A DNA stretch of 64,000 nt, taken from Actinernus sp. WN-2022. Its lineage: Eukaryota > Cnidaria > Anthozoa > Actiniaria > Actinernidae. The first letter of the stretch is position 1. Each line of letters opens with the position of its first letter. The position numbers and the translations under genes were made by a program. The stretch is from NCBI GenBank assembly GCA_030867875.1, contig JAOWCC010001368.1:6076965-6140964 (forward strand), in the 5' to 3' direction. The notes beneath the pieces were generated by a model, which worked only from the letters and a program-made list of their open reading frames with translations, was not told the DNA's origin and searched no databases. Below, piece after piece: positions 1-9,911 of the stretch.

Positions 1-560
1 TAGGCTTAAAAACTTCGTATAGTACTTACTCTGTAGAATAAGACAGTTTGGTCATTTGTTATGTTGTAGACCTGTCCTATGTCAAGTCTTCCACCAAGGT
101 TCATTGGAAAGCAACCAATCTATAGTGTTTTAGTAGGGGTTGGGGTTAACTCTGGTTAGGTTAGGCTTAAAAACTTCATATAGTACTTACTCTGTAGAAT
201 AAGACAATTTGGTCATTTGTTATGTTGTAGACCTGTCCTATGTCAAGTCCTCCACCAAGGTTCATTGGACAGCAACCAATCTATAGTGTTTTAGTAGGGG
301 TTGGGGTTAACTCTGGTTGGGTTGGAGTTACATGTAACTCTGGTTGGGATATGGTTAGGTTAGGCTTAAAAACTTCGTATAGTACTTACTATGTAGAATA
401 AGACAATTTGGTCATTTGTTATGTTGTAGACCTGTCCTGTGTCAAGTCCTCCACCAAGGTTCATTGGACAGCAACCAATCTATAGTGTTTTAGTAGGGGT
501 TGGGGTTAACTCTGGTTGGGTTGGGGTTAACTCTGGTTAGGTTTGGGTTAGCGTTAACAA
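1..560. repeat. Degenerate long tandem repeat, three full copies plus a partial
   Basis: Copies begin TAGGCTTAAAAACTTC at 1, 162 and 361, with a decayed fourth near 550. Each runs through a shared AGAATAAGACA core, then a GTCAAGTC/CCACCAAGG segment, and ends in G/T-rich GGGGTTGGGGTTAACTC. The spacing is 161 then 199 bases because the G/T-rich tail is longer in copy 2. No coding potential is seen. The array is cut by the left edge of the window. Confidence 0.85.
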
Positions 561-599
561 CTTCGTTAGTACTTACTGTGTAGAATAAGACAATTTTAA

Positions 600-945
600 C
601 TTACCTATCGTTACGCGATTAGAGTAGACTGCACATATTCAAGAACGCAGCTATCGTACTGTGCAGAATAAGATACTTTTATTGAAAAAAAACTAATTTT
701 ATCGAATGAGCTGGGATATTCGCCAGTATGGAGAACCTCATCGTAACGCGATTGGAGTAGACTGCACATATTCAAGAACGCTGCGATCGTACTGTGCAGA
801 ATAAGACACTTTCACTAAAAAAAAACTAGTTTTATCGAATGAGCTGGGATATTCGCCAGTATGGAGAAACTCGTCGTAACGCGACTGGAGTAGACCACGT
901 ATTCAATAACGCTGCGATCGTACTGTGCAGAATAATACCATAACA
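600..945. repeat. 133-bp tandem repeat, about 2.6 copies
   Basis: The anchor ACGCGA(T/C)T occurs at 613, 746 and 879, an exact 133-base period. Each unit contains TCGTACTGTGCAGAATAAGA, a run of A and GAGCTGGGATATTCGCCAG. A stray copy of the GCGATCGTACTGTGCAGAAT part lies at about 1419-1448. The AGAATAAGACA core is shared with the repeat at 1-560, so the two arrays look related. A C-run follows at 1509-1528. Confidence 0.85.
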
Positions 946-1939
946 CTACTAGAAACTAAATTACATGATCAAACATACTAAAAATCCTGCTTTACAAAGA
1001 TGCCGTGTTTATCGCGTGTCATGGCAAATTCATGGCAAATTCTTTGAAGTCTGTCAGCCGGCGGTGCCTGTCTTAGGTTTTGGGGTAAACTGTACTGCCA
1101 GTTTATTTTCTGAATTTCTTAGACTATAATATGTTTTTTCAGATCTATTAATAAATTTTGAGCTGAAATACTCCGGGGTTTCATTATGTAAAGCTTTATA
1201 CACCAACATTGATTTATCTACTTTACGTTGATGATCAAGCTTTTTCCAATTTAGAGACCTAAATAACTCTACAGCGCTAGCATCGTAACTTGAAAAAGTT
1301 ACTATGCGCGTGGGACGGCCTTGAAGTCATTTTGGAGCTTTTTAGAAAGGCCTTTGTGTTTCTCCACACCACACGGTTGAACTAAAGCATTGTAAACCAT
1401 GTTTAATTGCACTTTTCGCTGCGATCGTACTGTGCAGAATAAGACACTTTTACATAAGTTTTAATAACCACCCTTCGAAACTCTTCGGTCTTTTACTTTG
1501 TTTTTCATCCCCCCCCCCCCCCCCCCCCAATTTTTTTTAAAAATAGGTCGGTCGGGCGATGGTAAACGAAACATAAGAAAACTAGCAGATTATGGACCAA
1601 AAAAGTCGTCTTCTGGTGATGTAAAAGAGATCAGTTGTATTCGAGTTTGCGACCCGAGTTAGTTGCTTTTGATTTTAGGTGGAGGAAGCAAAATTCAAGT
1701 GCACGCCTTGCTGCACCGGATGTAGAAAGCTGAACAATGAAAATTTGAACTGTGGGATTTTAAGCCTAGCTGGTCAATGCTTGAATCAAAAGCGGGTTCA
1801 GTGTATTTTGCGATTCAAGTTGTATTTGGCGAATACATACTGATCGTCAACTGCATTTATTATCCAGTTTCTCTCCCAGGGAGAAGTTACATTTCTGGAA
1901 AATTTTACGGGTAGTACTGATGTACAAGAGACAGCTTCG

Positions 1940-2394
1940 GTCGTGCTCCCGGGGGGGGGGGGGGGGGGGGGGACTCCCCAGAAAATTAGACGGGGGTGCT
2001 CGACCTATCTTTTAGGGGTTAAAATCGTTAGCAGTGCTATCTCTTAGGGGTCTTCCAAAGGTCTGCTATCTTTTAGGGGTCTCCGAGACCCAAAATGTTT
2101 GTGGCCGAGAAAAAATAGCGCTGGATCCTCGTGCAAGAGACCCCACAAGTTGAATCGGTATTTACGGCTTCGATATAGAGTTTGATCCATCCGAATATTA
2201 AAGACGAGGTTATGGGGCAGAGCTTTGTCTCTTATTTCCTTTAGTTTGCACAAATTTGTCTTTTGGAGTGCTATCTTTTAGGGGTAAATTTTTTGTGAGC
2301 CACGCCCATATTGCTATCTTTTAGGGGTGAATTTCATTTCTCACGTCGAGCACCCCCGTCTATTTTTTTGGGAGTCCCCCCCCGGGGTCGTGCT
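1940..2394. mobile_element. CCCGGG-capped foldback MITE (439 bp) with 8-bp duplication
   Basis: The element spans 1948-2386 and is flanked on both sides by GTCGTGCT (1940-1947 and 2387-2394). Its ends are CCCGGG followed by a G-run on the left and a C-run ending CCCGGG on the right. Inside these lies an inverted pair: GACGGGGGTGCTCGAC on the left and GTCGAGCACCCCCGTC on the right. The interior carries repeated TATCTTTTAGGGGT motifs. There is no transposase, so it is non-autonomous. It has the same length as the relative at 35806-36244. The 8-bp duplication would suit a hAT- or P-like source, which is inference. Confidence 0.85.
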
Positions 2395-2831
2395 ATTCCC
2401 CGGCAAACGGCGATACCAGCATAAACTACAGTCAGGGACGTTTGGAACTAGAAACAATCGTCCACCGATTAAAGTTTGTATCATTCCGGACTTGACAGAT
2501 AGTGAAACATAATATAATTATCTTCAAGGTTTCCAATTCATCAGTGAAACTGAGAAAATGTACAATGCGGGGGTTTTATAGGTTACTGAGATTATGCATA
2601 ATTTCACGTCTAACGAAATTGGTAAGCACGGCTATAGGGACATTATTTTTTTTTGGGTGGAAATAAAGTCGCGCGTGGTCGGCGATGTCACGTTTGCGGT
2701 GAATAACACGGCGGGAGCTGTCGCTTATCACAGTCAAATGTTTCGGAGGATCTAGGAGCCGAGAGCTCTGGTTATCAGGGAATCTACGTTTATTAATACC
2801 GTCCTGTACAAATTCGTAATTGCTAATTGAG

Positions 2832-2913
2832 ACCCTGATTTAGCCTCCTCCGCAGGCACTAATCTGATTTCTTCGAAAATTAGAGATGCCTGCGGAGGAG
2901 GCTAACCCTGATT
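2832..2913. mobile_element. 64-bp hairpin MITE with 9-bp duplication
   Basis: The element spans 2841-2904 and is flanked by ACCCTGATT at 2832-2840 and 2905-2913. Its ends are perfect 18-bp inverted repeats, TAGCCTCCTCCGCAGGCA. It is little more than two TIRs around a short loop. It belongs with the copy at 33651-33780 and, by end type, with other TA[G/C]CCT elements in the window. Confidence 0.85.
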
Positions 2914-3160
2914 GATTTTTTTAAACTTTGCTTCGCAAATTACGACTTCGCAAAAGTACGCATCAGTGACACATGAAGTCGGTCGAAATCGTGACAACTT
3001 CGTTTTGTTTCGCAAAATACAGTATGCCAGCAACGGCATATTATTTCCGTTCTCTCGTTCACTAGTTCATACTACGTGGATTTCGTATAACAAATGGCCT
3101 GTTGCTTTTCAAACAGAGCTTCAAGTTTAAGTCGCTGCTTAATTTACGGCTTTACGGGGT

Positions 3161-3192
3161 CGAACCAGAGGAGACAGCTGAAATTCAGGCTA
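3161..3192. mobile_element. Solo TIR fragment of the 53596-54456 MITE family
   Basis: The stretch contains CGAACCAGAGGAGA followed by GCTGAAATTCAGGCTA and matches the right end of the 861-bp foldback at 53596-54456. No matching left end was found nearby, so this is a fragment. The bases around it (2914-3160) show no gene. Confidence 0.6.
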
Positions 3193-3964
3193 ATTTCATT
3201 TTTGAAGCCTTTTATTCAGTTATGGAATCGGTTAATTACACCAAAAACACGTGGGAGGTGTGTTGTGATTGGTTCCTCGTTAATTCATCCAGTGATGTTG
3301 ATTGGCACCTATCGTTAGCATGATAGTGAGAAACGGTCGCGGGCTTCCCCAGAGGCTTTCTTCTGTCTTCTCTTCACACCGCTTCGCGGCTCGCTGATCG
3401 CCACTTCGCGGCTCCGTCCTCGAATGCCTTGGGACCAGTGTATATTAGCACGAGCAGTTCATGCGATTTTTTGTTTATAATACGCTGAGCAAATATTTCA
3501 GTGCTGAGAGCTTGCGACTGCGCTCAATAACCTTTTTATGCACTCGTCATCGATGTTATAAGGAGCTATACTGTCTAACAGAGCGCATCCTCGTGCAGGA
3601 AAACAATCGGGAAGAGAGAAAAATGATTCCTTTGTCTTCGTTGCGCGCGGAGGATGGAGGAACTCTAAAACCGGAAATGCTGAGTAACCTAACCCGTATC
3701 CGTCACTTGATGGTTTTGACAGTTTAGTTGGTTCTAACTCTGCGATCTCGATTGATCGAAGAGGCAGCTAAGCTATCCTCGGGCTCTCCTCGTAACGAAA
3801 ACACAAGGTTTCAAAACCTAAGTATCAAAAGACTCGGCAGTCATTCATAATGAAGATGTGGATAGGTAAGTTTTATTGCAACATATTTTATTTAATAGTC
3901 TGTACTGATGGAGCTGCTACGCCTTTAACGGCTGAACAAAGTCTTGCGTTCATTAGCAGTAGTA
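3193..3964. other. Unassigned stretch, possible leader/upstream exon region
   Basis: No recognisable protein is encoded. Around 3380-3420 there is a GC-richer patch with GCTTCGCGGCTC-type repeats. At 3850 an ATG is followed after 16 bases by GTAAGT, which could be a short first coding exon. Its phase (one leftover base) does not fit the phase-0 acceptor at 7772, so an intermediate exon would be needed. I do not call it as part of eIF4G. Confidence 0.2.
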
Positions 3965-4146
3965 ATGTACCGATCAATTCGAAACATCACCATCCCCCCC
4001 CCCCCCCCCCCCGGGCAACCCCCGGGCATTTGAATTTTTGGAGTTTGGTTTGTTCAAATTCCCGTCCCCCGGGCCAAAAATGTTGTTCGAATTCCCCACC
4101 CCATCGTCGTATTAGGCGATCAAATGCCCCTACCCCCGGGACATAG
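3965..4146. mobile_element. C-run/CCCGGG-rich MITE-like repeat, left member of an inverted pair
   Basis: The stretch starts ATGTACCGATCAATTCGAAA, then CATCACCAT, a C-run and GGGCAACCCCCGGGCATTTG. It ends CAAATGCCCCTACCCCCGGG, which is inverted relative to the CCCGGG...GCATTTG near the start. Internal CAAATTCCC motifs repeat. The outer segment is repeated in reverse at about 6660-6720. It resembles the CCCGGG-capped family, but no clear duplication was found. Confidence 0.6.
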
Positions 4147-6540
4147 TGGTTTACACCGCATTTTTTTTTAAATAAACAGTTGTAGCACAGCCTTTATTTT
4201 GTGATGCGACTTGTTCCTTGTTGAAACAAAGTTCTAAAAAGGATAGAGACAAACTGCTGATTCAATATAGGTTTTATTTTACTTACATGAAACCTAGCCG
4301 ACCAATTGCTGGTTTTCACTCAATCCCCAGAGATTCAAATGACAAAGGGCATGGCGGCCATGTTGGTACCCCAACAAAAGAAGCTAACGAGGAATCTATT
4401 GTTTAAGGGCACCAACATGGCAGCTATGACGTCACGTGCAAACCAGCAATACGTACTCAACAAATGTTTGATTACAACTGAACCTTTTTGTTATATAGCA
4501 ACAACATAGCAATCATATCCCCGGCCAAAAAACACTAGGTTCCTGTTAAAAAAACATTAAAATTGCATACCGTTATCAATGAATATCTGAGACATGTTTT
4601 GAACAGTTCGCAATCCATACAGGGATAAGTTTATCGCTACGATCACTGGAGAGTGGTTTACATTTAAATGCATGATCGCTACATTCGCCGAGATATACCT
4701 ATATACTAATTCAGGGCTCTGAAAATGTAAAACTCCACGCTATTTAAACGAATCAGTTCTATGCTCAAAACTGTGTCCTGTTAGAGCACGTACATTTACT
4801 TCTCCCTCTGTAGCTATACAATGTTAAATCAGCGGTAGATTGTCTCCAGGCGTTAATTCCCTGGCCAATCCAAAGAAAGCGAGGTGCTAAAGAGGTTTGC
4901 CACGGCCTTTGGCCCGGTTAACCCCACTACTGAAGTCGCGGGGGTCGGTGGTTGGGGTCCAATCCCGGGGTTCAATTGACTGATGCGTAAATCGAACGTT
5001 GCAGAACTTTATACAATTTGTACTTTAGTAGTATCTCGAAATCTTTTTCAAAGTGCTTTGGGCGTAGTTTATAAGTACGGTACAACACGTTTTTTTAACC
5101 CGTTTCCTAGCATGGCTTGCCCACTTGCGGTACACTCATGTACACAGGGCACCCAACGAAGTTTTCGGTTAAAAACTGTTCGGGAGAGTAAGGTAGCCTA
5201 AAACTTTCGGATTTGAAAAAATTGTCCCTAGAAAATTGTTTTCTGAAATACTGGCTAAAAAAAATGTTTTCAATCCCTAGAAAATTATAGAAGAAAAGGG
5301 AGACGAGAAAAGGTTTTTCCTAAAATTTTCGTAAGTCCACATTTTCATTCCCTAAGAATTGCCTAAAGGAAAAAAGAATCCCTAAAAAATTTGTACCTCC
5401 GCAAAACTTTGCAACATGAAGTTAGTTGGGCTAGAAAATTCTTGTTTCTGTTCTCGACTACTAACAAATTCGTAGGACGGGAATATTTTGCCATAGTATT
5501 TTCGGTTGACGCGATTTCCACCTAGAAAATCCGAACAGCTAATAGCTTTCTAGAATACGTCAAAAGACATAGTAGGCGCCTTAAAATAGCTAGATAAGCT
5601 GCAGACAACTGGTTTCAAACGAATTTCAAAAAGTACTCGTTGGGTGCCCTTGATGTACGAACTTACTGACTACTTAGCTATAATGCAGTAGAATCTGGGG
5701 GAGTTCGCGAGAAGTTCTCCGTGGCGGAGTAACAAATAAAGGAGGTAAGAGAACGGTTCACCTCGTTAGTTACCCATTGTTTGTTTCCCCTGGGTCCTCA
5801 TAGCCAGCATCGTTAAAAAACACTCCATCAGGCACAACAGCACTACTTGATGACAACCAGGTATCTTACTAAAATAACCAGGCTGTGCCCTGTTAATCTA
5901 AAATATAAAAATATAAAAACACGTTCCTGGAGCAAACTGCTCTTCAATATTGCGTTTAATAAACTAATGTCCAAAGGAGGCGTTCCATTGTCTACACTAT
6001 GTTGTTTCGGTTAATACGACGATACGTTGTCAGTACGTTATTACTTTTTCACAGTTCCGAAGGTCATTCGAAAATAGCAGTACTGACGGGAGAATGAATG
6101 AGCCGACTAAAATGTCTTCGTGAACAATTTCGGATGGAGTTGATTTCAATGCTTTATATGTTCTTGAAGACTAGATGTTTTCCAATCGTTGCATGCATGT
6201 ACTTTTTTAACAAGCAACGAAATTCGAAGTAGTACGTATATAAAAAGGGGTAGAAAAACTTAGTTCTTGTGAGACTCGTGACTGAGAATAAAATATATTA
6301 AAATTCAAATGGACTACAACACAGTATTAAATAAAATAACGTTCGAGCTGTAGTTGTCATGGGAGGGGCAACTTCAAAAGCAATTTACATTTACATTTTA
6401 ATACCTTCAAACACAGCACACAGCTTTTGGAGTCCCTTCTTCTTCAGCCACTCACTCACAAAAGCGGAGTTTTGTCCTTTAAATGTATCTAATATAAAAG
6501 TGTCCTCCATAATTCGATCGAGGACGAGAACGGAACATGA
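4147..6540. other. No gene recognised
   Basis: This AT-rich stretch has scattered short open frames of no recognisable family and no clear paired inverted repeats. It may be intronic or intergenic, depending on where eIF4G begins. Confidence 0.5.
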
Positions 6541-6720
6541 ATTCGAAATCAAGACAACTTGTTCAAATCCCTCCCCACCCCTCCCATTCGGTGTCAAATT
6601 CCCCACCCCAAGGACAGCTACCGATGTCAAATTCCCTACTCCCCGGGCACAAAAATGAGTCAAATGCCCGGGGGTTGCCCGGGGGGGGGATGGTGATGTT
6701 TCGAATTGATCGGTACATAA
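6541..6720. mobile_element. C-run/CCCGGG-rich MITE-like repeat, right member of an inverted pair
   Basis: It contains repeated GTCAAATTCCC motifs and CAAATGCCCGGGGGTTGCCC, then a G-run, ATGGTGATG and TTTCGAATTGATCGGTACAT. It is the reverse complement of the start of the 3965-4146 repeat. Either the two are separate copies in opposite orientation or they are the ends of one 2.75-kb element; the sequence alone does not decide. Confidence 0.6.
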
Positions 6721-7771
6721 GTGAAAAGCTTTAAACGTTGCCAGTTGTTATATACGTTGTGTCCACATATTGAAACAAAATTCGGCTATATTAGAAGAAA
6801 GTAAAGGCCAGGTCTCATTTCTCTGTAGTCAGAAATACCAGAGCTATGTTTTAACTAAGTTCATGTAGAATGCATGAAGCAACAGTATTTCCCGCCTATT
6901 TATTATTGGTACCGGTAATCAGAAATAAGACAACCTAATTGTAGGTTGGTTTTCACTGGCATTCATTCGAATAATGCGCTATCTTGAAGGCTCATTAAAG
7001 TCTAAATGAAGGTGATAAATGATAAAGAGTATCTTGGATTCGAGAGATAAAATATTTTGCCTGGTTTGTGTTCGGTTATTTCACCTACAAAGAAGTTGAA
7101 CTCTTGACCCGAGCAAACTTTGGCGGGAATTATATACCTCTGGCCGGCATGGTTGTTCGAAGAGTGAATAACGCTATTTCGCTATTAAAGGATGTCGCGG
7201 AGACGACAAGTTCGATTACATTTCTTTGCTCATATTAACACAGGTAGCCCAAGCTTGGGATCTGTATAATATTTAACAGCATTTGTATGGGATTTTTTTG
7301 TTTTCCATGTACAACGTAAATCTTGAATAAAACTTGACAAAAACCTATACAGTGTCTTCTTGTGTTCCTTAACTATGTCTGTGCCATGTTACAGCGAATT
7401 TCAGCCTGAGCCTTAGACTTCGGCTGATGACACAGACCTCTGTCTTGATAATTTTTGCTATCATGCTCAGCCTCATCCAATAATTGCTTATTATCATTAT
7501 CGTCACCACCATCACCATTCTATGGCTTTCAATACATTTTCACATAGCTGGCACAGTCTGTAAAGTAGCCTGAGAAGTATCTTCAAATGCTCCCCTCTTC
7601 AGACTCAATTCAGTAGGGATCCTTTGTCTGAGTAAAAGTAGTTGAATAACCTGCTTGCTTGTTGTCAATATAGTTATTGTTCTCGTTAGAGGGTTCATTA
7701 TTATCATTATTATTATTATTATTAAACAAATTTAAAGTGACTCAGATATAATCTATTTTTGTTTTCTTTAG
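6721..7771. other. No gene recognised; ATT microsatellite
   Basis: Apart from an (ATT)n run at about 7697-7724, nothing is recognised until the polypyrimidine tract and AG that precede the eIF4G exon at 7772. This is probably the 3' part of an eIF4G intron. Confidence 0.5.
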
Positions 7772-9911
7772 GTACTCCACAATACCAGCCAGTCCGCAAA
7801 AATTATTCAGATTCGTGATCCAAATCAAGATAATAAAGATATTACACAGGAAATCCTTGCACCACATGCAACTAGTAACATTTCAGGGGGAACTTCGTCC
7901 AGTACCAGTTCCCCAAACACAACACCTGATGTTTCTGGACAGTTGAGTAGCTCAAACACGCCTCCAATGAACTCTAATCCACCTGTTGAACCAGTTTCAA
8001 TTGGAGCACAATTTGCTGCGCAGGTCGCTGCAACTATTAGTAATGATGGTACATACTCATCCAATGAAAAATTGAAAATTAGTCCACAGACAAGCAAATC
8101 ATCTTCACCTAAAATTCCAGCAAAAGCAGGGATTAAAATAATCTCTATTGAGAAAGCTTCAAGGACTACAGAGGCTGCAAAGCCTCCAGTTAAGATTGCG
8201 GAACAACCCAAACCAAAGTTTCAGCCAGAGCATTTAAAGGAGGAGCCGACAGCTGTAGATGGTGCAAAAGTTAGTTCTCTAACAAAGCCTGCACCCTCTA
8301 AACCTGCAGAAAGCAAAATTCCAGCACAAGCAGGGATTAAAATAATCTCTATTGAGAAAGCTCCAAGGACTACAGAGGCTGCAAAGCCTCCAGTTAAGAT
8401 TGCGGAACAACCCAAACCAAAGTTTCAGCCAGAGCATTTAAAGGAGGAGCCGACAGCTGTAGATGGTGCAAAAGTTAGTTCTCTAACAAAGCCTGCACCC
8501 TCTAAACCTGCAGAAAGCAAAATTCCAGCACAAGCAGGGATTAAAATAATCTCTATTGAGAAAGCTCCAAGGACTACAGAGGCTGCAAAGCCTCCAGTTA
8601 AGATTGCGGAACAACCCAAACCAAAGTTTCAGCCAGAGCATTTAAAGGAGGAGCCGACAGCTGTAGATGGTGCAAAAGTTAGTTCTCTAACAAAGCCTGC
8701 ACCCTCTAAACCTGCAGAAAGCAAAATTCCAGCACAAGCAGGGATTAAAATAATCTCTGTTGAGAAAGCTCCAAGGACTACAGAGGCTGCAAAGCCTCCA
8801 GTTAAGATTGCGGAACAACCCAAACCAAAGTTTCAGCCAGAGCATTTAAAGGAGGAGCCGACAGCTGTAGATGGTGCAAAAGTTAGTTCTCTAACAAAGC
8901 CTGCACCCTCTAAACCTGCAGAAAGCAATCCTGTTGTCAATGATGCAGTGAAGTCTGATATAGATAAGGCTGTTCCTAAGCCTGTTGTGGTCCCTAGCTT
9001 AGCAGCACAGGCAGAAAGACAGGTAGATAGGGTACAAAATGGGTCCACTTGCACTACTAAGGTTAATGAGGAGATTGTAGTTACTGAATCTAAGAAAGAC
9101 ACTGAATTGGCTCCACCTGTAAAAGACGTTTCAAGTTTGGAGGTTAATCCTGCCAAAGAAATTACTCCTGAGTTTGTACCTGCAAAAGCCAAGACTTGCA
9201 AATCAATTCCACCTAAGACAGTTGAGCCTTTGCCTCCCAAGGCCGAACCTTTGCCTCCCAAGGCCAAACCTTTGCCTCCCAAGGCCAAACCTTTGCCTCC
9301 CAAGGCCAAACCTTTGCCTCCCAAGGCCGAACCTTTGCCTCCCAAGGCCGAACCTTTGCCTCCCAAGGCCGAACCTTTGCCTCCCAAGGCCGAACCTTTG
9401 CCTCCCAAGGCCGAACCTTTGCCTCCCAAGGCCGAACCTTTGCCTCCCAAGGCCGAACCTTTGCCTCCCAAGGCCGAACCTTTGCCTCCCAAGGCCGAAC
9501 CTTTGCCTCCCAAGGCCGAACCTTTGCCTCCCAAGGCCGAACCTTTGCCTCCCAAGGCCGAACCTTTGCCTCCCAAGGCCGAACCTTTGCCTCCCAAGGC
9601 CGAACCTTTGCCTCCCAAGGCCGAACCTTTGCCTCCCAAGGCCGAACCTTTGCCTGCCAAGGCCGAACCTTTGCCTGCCAAGGCCGAACCTTTGCCTGCC
9701 AAGGCCGAACCTTTGCCTGCCAAGGCCGAACCTTTGCCTGCCAAGGCCGAACCTTTGCCTGCCAAGGCCGAACCTTTACCTCCCAAGGCCGAACCTTTGC
9801 CTCCTATGGTTGAGAATACAGTTGTTGAAGGAACTGTTAATGGGATTGAGTGTGAACCAGCAAAGATGAAGCCACCTCTGCCACAAGCTGCTGGCAGTCC
9901 TGAGTTACCAG
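7772..9911 (+). CDS. EIF4G: eIF4G exon: PABP-binding motif and repeat-rich N-terminal region
   Basis: The acceptor TTTCTTTAG precedes 7772 and the donor GTAAGT starts at 9912; the outgoing phase is 1. Only the frame starting GTA CTC CAC stays open. Residues 11-29 read [19 protein letters not shown], matching the conserved segment just after or within the PABP-binding region of animal eIF4G. A Ser/Thr/Pro-rich stretch follows, then four 68-residue repeats, a spacer, and 28 copies of a PLPPKAE-like heptad (residues 486-681). The remainder (to residue 713) is Pro/Glu-rich. An ATG at 7943 is inside this frame but is not the likely start, because the conserved motif lies before it. The size and repetitiveness are unusual for eIF4G. 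Confidence 0.92.

Noticed and set aside
1..560. Telomeric or interstitial telomere repeat (GGTTAGG, GGGGTTGGGG)
   Set aside because: The G/T-rich parts are short pieces of a long complex unit, with no run of TTAGGG.
3850..3865. First coding exon of eIF4G (ATGAAGATGTGGATAG then GTAAGT)
   Set aside because: The outgoing phase does not match the exon at 7772 and no intermediate exon was found.
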